Shown piece by piece: positions 22,160-34,111 of a stretch of DNA of 64,000 nucleotides. The stretch comes from Arachnopeziza araneosa (Eukaryota; Ascomycota; Leotiomycetes; Helotiales; Arachnopezizaceae). Below the pieces are notes generated by a model. The model had not been told where the DNA came from, searched no databases, and saw only the letters and a list, made by a program, of their open reading frames with translations. Location of the stretch: the NCBI GenBank assembly GCA_003988855.1, contig QYAI01000198.1, positions 1 to 64,000 of the forward strand, in the 5' to 3' direction. The first letter of the stretch is position 1, and each line of letters begins with the position of its first letter. The position numbers and the translations under genes are program-made.

Positions 22160-23799
22160 TTCGGAACTCAAACCAAGTAAAAATCTGCAAGCGCTTAGTA
22201 GCATTACCCAAGGGACGGTGTGGATATTTATCACCAAGTAATTCGGCTGCTAAGTCCAAGCTCTGAGCTCGAAGAGTTTGTTGTTTTGATGGCGCAGTAG
22301 TGGAAGGATGGCTTGGCTCGGTACCAGAACAATTTGGCGAATCACCTGCTGTAGGATCACCAGTTGGATCTGTGCGGGCCGTCCGATCGCACCCTTGGAC
22401 GAACTCGAACCCCTGAAGCACATCAACAGATGCTCCCCACGGGCATGTTCCGTTTCATGTGCCATTTAAAAGGCCGTCATTCACGCAGCATCCGAGTTGA
22501 GATTGCACTCATTTTTCAGACCAGCGCTTTTGAATAGAAACCGTACAGACTCAAAGAATGAAAGAAGATCATGGGAACGACTTGCCTGACTTTTGAACTC
22601 CAACAGCTGGAAATCGGGCATGGATCTTTCTTACTCGGTACCGACGAAACATGCAGAATGTGCATAATCGAAGGAGCTGCGGACAAAATGTGTAGCGGGA
22701 AATCTCAGCCACTCGACATGAAAAGTACAGATGCCCAAGTCCCTGAGGAGCTGTCCGTCAGCAGTCCACGCCGCGTGACCGAATCTGAGATTTTCTCCCT
22801 CTTCTTCCTCTTCTAGAAAGATCTTTTTGCGTGGGAAGCCGTCGCTCGGATGTCTCCTCTGTAGTCGCGCTGCAGGTGCGCATCTTGAGATGGCGCAAGC
22901 ACGGTAAACGTTCGTCCACTTCACACTGCTGGTTTTCATGTACGTTTTGGGAATGGCGGGAATCCCCAACGACGTACGAGGTCCGAGAGCAGTGTGGTGT
23001 GGAGGAGCTTCGATTCGCTTGTTGCGCTCCCGGCGGAACTTCCCTGATAAGGAGACGAGCTTCCAAAATGGATGCGAACAGCCACAGCTCTCAATCATCT
23101 TGCCTTTGTGGCTGCTTGGAATGTCGAAACCACACCTTGTTCAACGAATCATCAAGGGCCCATTTGGTTCACGAATCGGATTTTAGCGAATGGGGAGTTT
23201 GACGCGAATAGATCAAAATATTGAATAATAAATATTGCGAATGGGGAGTGAATAGGATCACGTTTGGCTCGACTCATATAAATCCACTAGTAAATTAAAA
23301 ATAATTTCAGCCTTGCTCCTTATCAAAAGTGACGTTTTATGCAATAATCATACAAGACTAACCATAAATCAACTATGCTACGAAAAGAAGCAAGAAGCAG
23401 GAGGCAGAGAAGTTAGCTGGACCTAGCGCTGCTCCTACAGCATAGAAGGATACCAAGATTGACCTTATGATAGCCTATCTGCAAGAGTCTAAAAACAATG
23501 ACGACTACTCTGAAGGCGGCTAGAAAAATAAGTAGTAGGGGTGCGTAGTTATAAATATTCGAGTCTATTCGCATAGTTGGACCAAACGGTTTATGCATTC
23601 ATCCCTATTCACCCCGAGTCGAGTCTTTGACTGCACGACGTCGAACGGCCGCACCGCCTTGTGTAGATGGCAGAAACGTAGATATAGGTCCGTGTTTATT
23701 AAACGTTTGTAAGTTTCTACCCTTCTTCTCAAGTAAACAACCCTACAGATCACGTCCAAACTCATGGTTTTCGTTGTTGGCTCTTAATCTCTCTCTCAA
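22160..23799. other. Intergenic region with possible decayed repeat
   Basis: About 1.6 kb without a convincing gene. Open frames near 22570-23200 on both strands look random. From 23159 to 23593 there are imperfect inverted ends (GGGCCCATTTGGTTCA and, on the other strand, AAACCGTTTGGTCCA) and a direct repeat GCGAATGGGGAGT at about 23188 and 23238. These suggest a decayed hAT-like miniature element. Confidence 0.4.
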
Positions 23800-24225
23800 A
23801 TGATGTATTTCGGCCAGTGCTCGGGGGGTGCGCCCTCTGAGTCCTATACGTCTTGTCGCGAACTCGAGCAAAACAATCAACTTCAACCTCAAACTCAACT
23901 TCAAGATCAAATTCCACCCCCACCATATGAAAAGGTGGATCCTCGATCGTCTGACGGAGCAAGCAAGCAATTTGATCGAGGTCAAAACCAAGAACAGGTC
24001 GCCCCTGCGGCTCCCAATCTACAAGCAACTCTTGGTCGAGATCTCCTGCTACGTCATCATGGATATCATGAGCATCCCAGAGACAAAAGCAACTGCGGTT
24101 ACTGCGGCTACAGCGACGCCAATTATGGCTGCGAGTCCACTTGCGGCTTCTGCAACCTTGTTGCATTTGCCATATTTCTCGCCACCTGCCTCGGAGTTGT
24201 CTACCTATTCACCAAGAGATCCTGA
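23800..24225 (+). CDS. Small tail-anchored membrane protein with a PY motif
   Basis: A 141-residue intronless frame from ATG 23800. The N-terminal half is Gln-rich and carries PPPPYE, a PY motif of the type bound by WW domains of Nedd4/Rsp5 ubiquitin ligases. The C-terminal part is Cys-rich (CGYCGYSDANYGCESTCGFC) and runs into one hydrophobic segment (LVAFAIFLATCLGVVYLF) ending TKRS. No family was recognised. The arrangement resembles Rsp5 adaptors or LITAF-like proteins, but neither fold can be claimed. A competing frame from 23828 is open over the same DNA, so the call is moderate. Confidence 0.5.
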   Translation: MMYFGQCSGGAPSESYTSCRELEQNNQLQPQTQLQDQIPPPPYEKVDPRSSDGASKQFDRGQNQEQVAPAAPNLQATLGRDLLLRHHGYHEHPRDKSNCGYCGYSDANYGCESTCGFCNLVAFAIFLATCLGVVYLFTKRS

Positions 24226-25098
24226 TTTCTTACAGTATGTAGATTCCTTAGGTCAAAGGAACTAACTACTAACTTAATAGACGCTTACCTTCCGTCAACT
24301 GTAGCGAGCAATGCTACTTCTTTTTCTCGCTCTTTAGGTTCTCGTCATAAAGGGCGTTGGATGGGAGGAAATAGTGTTGATAGATAGGTATGGGATTCCT
24401 TAGGGACAGAGCGATATTCAATGGAGTAACTTGCTCTTCACTCCTGACCTATTAGACAAGTGCAAGTCTCAAATGCAGATCCAACCGGTGGTTTGTTATT
24501 TGACTGGGTAAGAAATTAATGTAAGGTGCTTAGGAAAGTGGATGGCCCGGGTATTCAGTGAGGATCGTTCAGGTAGGGATTATTCAGATCAAGATCATCT
24601 CAAACGTGGCTCCGATTTCATTCTCTACAGCTATCGAAATATCTCTAGAGCACTCCCCCCATCTTTAAGGTTTACAGCGTCGCAACAGTAGAATCCTCAT
24701 TCACTTATTAGACCGATCTGATTTTTTTGTATTACTTGTACTTAATACGAGTAAGGATAACGTCGGCCCAAATGGTTATAGCGAGAAAGGAAGTTTAAAG
24801 CATTTGGAGGCTGTCATGAGACAGGAAGGAGCGTTCAGGACAGGGCTAGTTATATAGCCTAGCTTTCTACTCTTCAAATATATCAGGCTTGCATACACTT
24901 CGTACCCTTACAGAGGCAAAGACCAGCTCGCCACAGACCCGGTGAACACCAAAGTAGGGGTCATTTCTTAGAGTTTTAACTTGAGCGACACGCCATTGCA
25001 CACAGAGGTCGAGGGAGTTTACAAATAAGACAAGGAGTGTGATCGACCTAAAACTATTCTGTGAAACTTCATTCTTTCAATAACCAATCTTGGGACAA
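24226..25098. other. Intergenic region
   Basis: No gene recognised. It is the 3' flank of the small membrane-protein gene and of the minus-strand gene at 25.1 kb. Confidence 0.4.
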
Positions 25099-26480
25099 TC
25101 AATAAGTACATCGCCCACAATAATCACAGGACTCTGTGCATGCTGTGTAGTCATCTTTTGTCTCAACCCACGTTACGATGCCTTTCTCACTGGGAATAGA
25201 GTCACCATCGTCAACTACCTTTAGCATCCACAGTGACTTAGTCTCGGGAGACAACGCGTTACCAGCCTCAGCGAGCTGTTTTCTGACTTCCAAGTCCCCC
25301 AGACCAGTATAACGCAACTCCAGTTTGCCGTCTGGACTGCTGCGAGCGAGAGCAATAATTCGATGTATCAGGACTGCAAGTGTGGATAATTCGTTGCTGT
25401 GGGATCGTTCCCATGACATGACTTCATCTCTCACATCACGAACTTTGATATCGTTGAAGACACCATCATGATGATATGCAACGATAAACTTTGGAATCTG
25501 TGTAATCCAAAGGCGGGGCAACTCTTCGCCAAGAATGTCGATGTCCCTTTTTCTTGCACTACGTGTCTTTAGATCGAAAATGAGATTTTGGTTGATGACA
25601 TCGCCAGAGTGTTTGAGTTCCACCTTAGAGGACGACGTTGGACCATCTGGCGTCACACTATTAGCCGAGAAACCTTTCACGATAGAATCCAGCGTAGTCT
25701 CCTGAGCCGATTGGGGCTGCGGCTTGAAAATTGACGGAGGTGGCCCTTCGGAGCAGTATCCATCTCCTTCAAACCGAACGATCAAAGCAAGCCCGCCGAA
25801 GCTGTATCTAATCAGCCGTTGGTGTGAAGCTGATCCTTTGACATCAGCATCCCATGATGTGTATGCCTCAGGAAATGAGTGCCCAAATCCGCGTACATTT
25901 GGAATGAGCTGTGTTGGCGAATTCTCCCTTCGAATGAAGAACACCGTGTCGTGCACAAGTTCGACAAGTAAGCGGAACGACCTGTCGTGGCCACGGACGA
26001 AGCGAAGAAGATTACCAAGTGTGCTGCCGCAAGCCACCAGGTCCAGTTCAGCACGTATTTCGGGAGCCATGTCTAGAATAGTTAAGGCTGTTGGCTCCAT
26101 GGGATGCTTTGGATACCGAGCAGCATTTTTGTCACGGAAGTACTGGCCAGAATCTTCTTGCAGTCTTGTTGGCTTCGTCAATGGGGTCCATCGTGGCGGT
26201 TTTCCTAAAGTGTTTTGTCAGTGGTAAGCTCTGTCCCTCTGAGCCGGGTCTTTTTACCTGGAACAAGAATCGTGGGTTCTGCTGTCTTTCCATCAAGCCA
26301 ATTGTACGAGGCTACAAACGAGCAATCCGTGATTACGGCTGTCTTTTTGAATGCAGCAGAATCTTTGTTCATATCTTCTCGATTTAGAGACCGCAGATAT
26401 GTGCCAAGTGGTGGAGCTGGTATTTCAGGTGCCTTGGGTGTCTGATAGTATGGCCGACTTCTTTGGCGCGGGTAAGCCAT
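25099..26480 (-). CDS. Fungal conserved protein, possible DXO/Rai1-like nuclease fold
   Basis: Two exons, 26480-26258 and 26204-25099; 442 residues. The splice yields ILVPGKPPRWTPL. It belongs to a fungal family usually labelled 'geranylgeranyl pyrophosphate synthetase', but it lacks the DDxxD motifs of prenyl synthases, so that label is not supported. Family blocks are VACGSTLGNLLRFVRG, IRRENSPTQLIPNVRGFGHS and YTSWDADVKGSASHQRLIRY. Residues in the order GFGHSFPE (180-187), E220-x-D222, D285-x-K287 and W307...Q310 (RLWITQIPKFIVAYHHDG) recall DXO/Rai1 decapping nucleases (GYKFE, ExD, ExK, WxQ). This link is my inference. A variable linker of about 60 residues separates the ExD and DxK parts. 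It is divergent from the ZNFX1-like gene. Confidence 0.85.
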
Positions 26481-26890
26481 GGTAGAGATTCGAAGAAAAA
26501 GGTGGAAGAGAAACGCGAGTATTGAATGTCAACGGAGTGCACCAAGCAATTTCTTTATATGAAATTACTCTTCAGAAATCTACCCCGCTTTAGACTCGGA
26601 TAACCTTCCAATTTGTAAGAATAGATTTGTTGTATTGGCTGGCATAATTGAGTGGCGCAAATTTTGAGGCCTACAACAAGGGTGCTATTCGAAGTAATTA
26701 CTGGTCGCTCTAGCTGGCACCAACATTTATGAGGCCTACAACAGGGGCACTAGTCGAAATACTTGTGCATTTGGATCTGCATGGCTAGTTATGAGCTGGT
26801 AACCCTGCAGCCTGAACCAAATGTCAACGTAAAGCATCATTGAGGACCTTCTACTTTTCGCACACTCTAACACCAGATCATATTCCCAGC
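26481..26890. promoter_or_regulatory. Bidirectional promoter of the divergent pair
   Basis: A 410-bp region between two start codons facing apart. It contains the imperfect direct repeat described separately (26637-26765). Confidence 0.5.
26637..26765. repeat. Two imperfect direct copies in bidirectional promoter
   Basis: Copy 1 spans about 26637-26700 and copy 2 about 26712-26765. Both start GCTGGCA, share GAGGCCTACAACA, then GGG, and end in a TCGAA word. The copies differ by a few substitutions and a short gap. They lie 125-255 bp before the start of the large helicase gene. Confidence 0.65.
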
Positions 26891-29800
26891 ATGTCTTCGC
26901 AACCATACACCAATGATCGGGCTGGTAAGCTACTAAAGCTTTTTAACGATATCGTGAATGGGAAACGAAAGATTAGCACATCTGCAGACGCTCAGTTGTT
27001 TGTGGAAGCTGTCCAGCACCAACAACCGCCAAGTCTTTGCATCGAGATCATCATCTCAAGTCGATCAGGCTTGGATGCTGTGCGAAATTGTGTTCGAGCT
27101 GATCTCACGCTAGCCTTCATTCAATCCAATACGCTCAAGTTCATTAGCTACATGTCTGACCCTGACATCAAGACCTTGGCTGGTGGTCAATTTCTTCAGC
27201 AATTACTCTTAGCCATTGCACAACCGCCAACAGTTTGGAATGCCCTTGTAGAGTTATTTCTGAAGCACAAACTTCTAGAAGATTCTCTCCATCCTTTTGC
27301 CTGGCTTGTACTCGAACTCTTCTTGCTTCCTTCAAAGCTAGGTCTTGATATCATGGAGGATGTTCAAGCCATTATGCAGGACGGAAGTTTGACCCAAGCA
27401 GAGTCCCATCCAACACGCGAGTTAGGATACAGGATCCAGGGGGCTATCCAAATTAAGTCTTGTCCATTGCCAAAAGATCCAACCAATTCTCCTGGTGGAC
27501 GACATGACAACGACTTTGCAGATTATCGCAAAATCGCCATCTACCCTACCACTGACGAATTACTTGCAACAGCAAAACCTTTCTACCGACGAGCTGCGGA
27601 AGTCTTTGAGGTAGAGCCAGCAGAGCGCGCTCCTATGCATCTGGATAACCAATTCCGGTTGTTCAGAGAAGACATGCTTGCTGAGCTCCGCAGCGGCTTC
27701 CAGATAGCCATCGGGAAAAAGAGGGGAATATCGTCCGCGCTGAAGCTCGGTTACTTGAAACCCGTCAGTATTGAGGCGGGTGACAAACATCGAAGCAAGA
27801 AATGTGCCCTAGCCGTCCGATGCCTCAGCGGCCTGGAAATACTTCGGAAAAAAGATATGCTTGGTCGTCGGAAATTCCTTGATGATAACAAAAATTTCCT
27901 CAAACATCAGGCTTTTGGCGCGTTGTGTGATGCCCATAACATTTATGGATTTGCTTTTGTCGATCGTAATGTAGATCTACTTGTGGGAAATCCGCCTACA
28001 GTCTTGCTACAGTTTACGGACAATCAGGCCTTGGGCAAGGCTCTCCTTGTTCTGAGATCAGTCGAAGGTATCCAGTTTATGCTTGTTGATACTCCGGTAT
28101 TTGCGTATGAGCCTGTATTGAACGGAATGAAAGATATGGTTGATCTGCCCCTCTGTACGCCTCTTCTGGATCCTGAGGCTATGGACATCACTTACCAAGC
28201 CGACCCTAAGTTGCAGCCTCTAATTGCAAAACTTCACTCCGTGGCCGCTAAGGAAGGATGTTGTCTTGATGGGGCTGTGACCGATCGATCGCAGCTCGAC
28301 TCTATCCTGAATGCTCTCACAAATACTATAAGTATTATCCGAGGGCCTCCAGGTGCGTTGAGTCGGATTCCGTTTCATTTTTTTGGCCCTGAAATTAGCA
28401 TCAACAGAGCTAACATGTTAAGATAGGAACGGGAAAATCTTTTCTTGGTTCGCAGATTGTCAAGTTGCTTCATACATCTTCGAACCTGAAGTTTTTGATA
28501 ATCAGCTACACGAACCACGCACTTGACCAGTTCATGGAAGAACTTCTTGATATCAATATTCCTACCGCCCAGATGGTCCGCCTTGGTTCGAAATCCACCC
28601 CGAGAACATCCCCCCTCCTGCTGTTTAATCAAAAGGGGGAATACAAACGATCAAAGCAATCATGGAACGTGATCGAATCACTAAAAACCGACCACGAAGA
28701 CCTCGTACAAAGGCTGAAACAGGCAGAGGCAAACTATCGAGACTCCTCAATGTCTTTTGATAAGGTAATGGAATACCTAGAATTCTGTGATGAAGATCGA
28801 CATTTTAGGGATGCTTTCTTACTTCCAACATCTTCCAATGAGTGGAGACGTATCGGACGGAAAGGAAGGGAGATAACACCAGATTACCTATTCATCCGAT
28901 GGAAAAGTGGCGATGGGCCTGGCATCTTTACGGGCAAATTATCTGAAGGCTCAACAAGCATTTGGGAGACCAAGTCAGCGGATCGAAAAGAAATTCTTGC
29001 CAGGTGGACTAAGACCATGCTCCAGGACCATGTGGAAGCTGTGCTAGATATCACCCAGCAAATCGATGATATTCAAGAGCGCTTAGACGAGCTTTATAAT
29101 GAGAATAAAGTTCGGATCTTGCAATCGAAACGCATCATTGGCTGCACAACAACTGCTGCCGCGATGCATAACAAAATGATTCGTGCCGCGAAGCCAGACG
29201 TTGTCCTAGTTGAAGAGGCTGGGGAGATTTTGGAAAGTCACATACTCACGGCCCTCACTCCAAGCGTCAAGAAATTAATTCTTATCGGGGACGACAAGCA
29301 GCTGTGCCCGAAAGTCAACAACTATGCCCTAACCGTAGAAAAGGGCGACGGATATGACTTGAATAGGTCTTTGTTTGAAAGACTAATTCTTCAAGGCCAT
29401 GTGCATACCACCTTGCGCAAGCAACATCGGATGCATCCTGAAATATCCATAATTCCCCGGACACTCACCTACCCTGACCTCCTCGACAGTCCGAAAACTT
29501 TTGAGCGTCAAGCCATCAGCGGCCTTCAGGATCGAGTTATATTCGTAAGCCACGGCCATCCGGAAGCTGGTGTGACCGAATTACTGGATCGTAAGGATCC
29601 AACAACCAATTCTAGCAAACAGAACGAATTTGAAGCGTTGATGGTGCTGAAGTGTGTGAAATATCTGGGACAACAAGGCTACAAGACGGATAAGATCGTA
29701 ATCTTGACCCCTTACCTCGGCCAACTTCGCCTTTTAAGAGATATGCTCCAGAAGGAAAACGATCCTGTACTCAACGATCTTGATGCATTTGATCTCATAC

Positions 29801-32800
29801 GCGCTGGTTTGATGACCTTCGCGGCAGCTAAAGTCGAGAAACGTCCCCTTCGCCTGTCTACGATTGGTGAGCTGCTTGTACCAATAACTAAACTTTTATT
29901 TGAATTAAAGCTAATAAAAAGGAAAAGATAATTACCAAGGGGAAGAGAACGATATAATCATTGCATCCCTAACTCGAAGTAATGGCAATGGTGAGATCGG
30001 CTTTATGGCTGCCCCCGAGCGACTTAATGTGCTAGTCTCCCGTGCCCGTTGCTGTATAATCATGATTGGTAATATGGATACCTTCATAGGCAGCAAGAAA
30101 GGAAAAGACACATGGTTACCATTTTTTCGACTTCTCAAGGAGAGACAACACCTCTACGACGGCCTCCCGGTCAAGTGTGAGCGACACCCTGAGCGAACAG
30201 CCGTTCTTCAAGATCCTATCGACTTCGAAAAGTGCTGCCCTGACGGAGGCTGCACTGAGCTTTGGTAAGCTATGCTGAAATCAATTTACAATACTTTATA
30301 TGCTAATTCAATTTAGTGGAGCTATGATGAAGTGTGATAAGCATAAGTGTCAACTTCGCTGTCATCGACTGTCCGACCATTCTCGGATGCAATGCACTAT
30401 TTTGGTCACGAGAATATGCGAGAGAAAACATGAGGTTCGGGTAAGCTGCGACAAGAAGAACAATGGGTGCAGTCGTTGCCTCCAAGAAGCCCAAGAGTTA
30501 GAGAGAACGGTGAAGAGAAATCTTGACCTTGAAGCCCAGCGGTTGGCACGTCAAGAGAAATACCACCAAGAGCTCCAAGAGATCCAAGACGAAATTGAGC
30601 ATGAACGTCGATCTATCAAATTGATAACGGAAGAAGAGGAACAGAAGAATACTCTCGCGCAGAAACGAGCGGACGTTAAGGGACTAAGAGAGACGGCAAT
30701 GCGAATGCAACAAACAAAGAACATGAAAGAAGTAGCAATTCCCGCCAAAGCAGAAGACCAAATCGCAACTAAGCACGCCGAGGGGGCAGATCCCTCAGTA
30801 GCTAGTCTAGCTCTTCCTGGGAGCGCCCAGGAGGAATGGGACTACCTGAAAAAATACGAAGGGGTCAGAAGCGAACCCTTGGACAACTTGATGAGCATGA
30901 TCGGTTTGGAAGATGTAAAGCAAGAGTTTCTAAGTATCAAACATAAAGTGGATACTACGATACGGCAGAATGCCTCTCTCGCCTCAGAGCGGTTTAGCTG
31001 CACTTTATTTGGTAACCCTGGGACCGGTCAGTCTTGCCATCCATAGTACATATGAACAATGCCTAATCATATTTCTGACGCTTGTTTCGAATAGGTAAAA
31101 CGACCGTCGCACGTTTGTATGCTGAATTTTTGACCTCAGTTGGTGTAATTCCTGGTGTCTCCTTCAAAGAAACTACCGGATCGGCGCTAGCGAATGGAGG
31201 TGTCTCTGGTTGCACAGCTCTGGTCAATGGAATTCTCAATGATGGTGGCGGCGTTCTTTTCATTGATGAAGCTTATCAACTGACATCGGGAAACAGCCCG
31301 GGAGGCAAAGCCGTACTAGATTATCTACTCCCAGAAGTGGAAAATCTCACGGGGAAAGTAGTTTTTATCCTAGCAGGATATAACAAGCAGATGGAATCGT
31401 TTTTTGCCCACAATCCTGGTCTACCCAGCAGGTTTCCTATTGAGATGAAATTTGAGGACTATACAAACGAAGAATTGCTCCGCATTCTCGAGATGAAAAT
31501 ATGCCGGAAATACGGTAAAATGATGAAGTGTGAAGATGGGCTAAGAGGCCTTTACTGCCGAATTGTGGCCGGGAGGATCGGTCGTGGTCGCGGCCGAGAT
31601 GGATTTGGCAACGCACGAACTGTGGAAAACATGCTGGCTCAAATATCACGTCGACAAGCTGTTCGACTGCCAAAGGAACGTCGAGCTGGAAGGCAGCCTG
31701 ATGTCCATTTCTTTACCAAAGAAGACCTTATTGGGCCTGAACCGCTTAGAATTCTTGGTATATCTGAGGGGTGGAGGGAAATGCAAAAATTGATTGGCCT
31801 TGGTGCAGTCAAAGAGTCTGTCAAATCTCTCCTCAATACCATTCAACAAAACTATCTTCGTGAGCTCGCCGAAGAGCCTATTATTAATTATTCGTTGAAC
31901 AAGGTGTTTGTTGGCAGCCCGGGCACTGGAAAAACTACAGTCGCCAAGCTTTACGGCAAGATTCTAGTTGAACTTGGGTTTTTGTCGAAGGCAGAAGGTA
32001 AGATTTTCCTGTTCTTTCGTCAGATGTTTAAAGTTTAGACTGATGAAGCTGATTTGTCTCCATTAGTAATTGTGAAGAATCCATCTGACTTCGTGGGCCC
32101 TGCACTTGGACAGTCAGAGCAACAAACAAAAGGAATACTTGCTGCAGCACTTGGAAAAGTCCTACTGATTGACGAAGCGTACGGTCTATACGGTGGAGGA
32201 GGGCATCAAGGCTCCGTAGCTGACCCTTACAAAACAGCTGTCATTGATACCATTGTAGCTGAGGTGCAGAGTGTCCCAGGCGATGACAGATGCGTCCTAC
32301 TTCTTGGATACAAGGATCAAATGGAGACAATGTTTCAGAACGTCAACCCAGGCTTGAGTAGGCGTTTTCCCATGTCATCGGCGTTCGTTTTTGAAGATTT
32401 CGATGATTCTGATCTGAAGAAGATTCTCGACTTGAAAATAAAACAGCAAGGTTTCGATGCTACGGACCAAGCCAAGCATGTTGCAATAGAGATGCTCAGC
32501 CGAGCACGGAACCGACCAAATTTTGGAAATGCTGGAGAAGTCGATATAATCCTTGATACTGCTAAGACTCGACATCAGACACGACTTACTCGCGGTAAGG
32601 TGAAAGTTGCAACCGTCCTCGAAGCTGTGGACTTCGATGAAGATTTCGATCGGGTCGAAAGAAACGAGACAAATATCAGGAAACTTTTTGAAGGAACGGT
32701 CGGATGCGATGACATTGTAGGGCGGCTAGAGGGATACCAGGAGACAGTCCGCGTCATGAAAGAACTGAAAATGAAAGATCAAAAGGAAAATATTCCATTC

Positions 32801-34075
32801 AGTTTCCTGTTTCGCGGGCCTCCAGGGACGGGGAAAACCACCACGGCGAAAAAAATGGGCAAAGTATTCTACGATATGGGATTTCTGTCCAATGCCGAAG
32901 TGGTTGAATGTTCAGCGACTGACCTAATCGGTCAGTATATCGGTCAAACCGGGCCGAAAGTCCAGCAACTCTTAGACAAAGCCCTCGGAAAAGTCCTCTT
33001 CATTGACGAGGCTTATAGGCTCGCTAGCGGAAATTTTGCTGCGGAAGCAGTGGACGAACTAGTTGACTCAACGACCAAACCCAGATACTTTAAGAAGCTA
33101 GTTATCATTCTAGCCGGTTATGAGGGAGATATCAATCGACTCATGTCGGTAAATCCTGGTCTTACATCGCGCTTCCCCGAGGTTATCGATTTTCATGGCT
33201 TGAAACCGGATGAGTGTATGGGAGTATTACAACAGCACTTGAGAAGTCAGAAGGCCATGATAAAGAAGAGAAACAGTAATACGATCGGTCTTGATATCGC
33301 CGCTCTTGAATATCCAACGGTGTTATTCCAAGATAAAGTGCTAAGTCTTTTCTCAAATCTCTCCACGCAAGCCAACTGGGCGAGTGCGAGAGATGTGCAA
33401 ACACTCGCCAAGAATATTTTCAATAAGACCATCAAGCTACCAAAAGACACAAATCTGGGCTTATTGATAGTATCGGAGGATACTGTCACGTCAGAACTAA
33501 CAGCAATGCTTCAAGAACGCATAAGCCGCGGCAAATCCGCCTTGGAACCCGCGACGCATTTTGATCCTCTCACGAGTATTCGAACTCCTCCTGATCTTCC
33601 ACCACTTCAGATGGCGCCAACAAATTCAACGAGGGTCACCATGTCACTCAACAGAGCCCAACAAGAAGAGGCTGAAGAAAGTCCAACGGAACAAGCTATC
33701 CAGCCATCTATGTCAGTAGAGACAGTGCCAAAGCAGACAGAGCCATCAGCAAATTCTTGTGCACGACGTGACGCCGGAGTGAGCGATGAGGTCTGGGAGC
33801 AACTACAGCAAGACAGGAACGCGGAGCAGGAACGAGAAGCAGAATACCAGCAGCTGCTGAAAGCGAAGGAGGATGCTAGCGAGAAGGATAGGGAAAAAAT
33901 TGTAAAGCGGCTGATAGAGGAAGAGCGTCGTCGAAAAGAAGAGGCTGAGATGCGGAAAAAATTGAAGATGATTGGAATATGCCCGGCTGGTTACTCATGG
34001 ATTAAGCAGGCTAGTGGCTATCGATGCGCTGGTGGATCTCATTACATATCTGAGGATCAGTTAGGGGCTTTGTGA
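26891..34075 (+). CDS. ZNFX1-like SF1 helicase fused to three AAA (CbxX/CfxQ) domains
   Basis: Six exons: 26891-28352, 28427-29866, 29928-30264, 30317-31026, 31095-31997 and 32067-34075; 2286 residues. Splices repair key motifs. The helicase core has GPPGTGKS (485-492), SYTNHALDQF, VVLVEEAGEI, GDDKQLCP, RKQHRMHPEIS, LSTIDNYQGEE and LNVLVSRAR, a complete SF1 set of the UPF1/ZNFX1 group. An NFX1-type zinc finger follows (PDGGCTELCGAMMKCDKHKC, about 1072-1091), then a coiled coil (about 1140-1230). Three AAA domains of CbxX/CfxQ type follow. Their Walker A motifs are NPGTGKTT (about 1315), SPGTGKTT (about 1592) and PPGTGKTT (about 1870), each with its IDEAY Walker B. The C terminus ends in a small Cys/Gly-rich motif (ICPAGYSWIKQ). 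ZNFX1 proteins act in RNA silencing and antiviral sensing; the function here is inferred. Confidence 0.93.
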
Positions 34076-34111
34076 TTTCAGGAAAAGTTCTTGGACTCCC
34101 GCTACGAGTAG

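Noticed and set aside
22571..23202. Overlapping open frames on both strands
   Set aside because: No motifs, no splice logic, and neighbouring frames are equally open; probably chance.
23828..24265. 145-codon plus-strand frame overlapping the PY-motif gene
   Set aside because: Its composition is less protein-like, and the other frame has a PY motif, Cys pairs and a clean membrane segment.
25099..26480. Prenyl (geranylgeranyl pyrophosphate) synthetase annotation
   Set aside because: Neither DDxxD Asp-rich motif nor the helical prenyl-synthase blocks are present.
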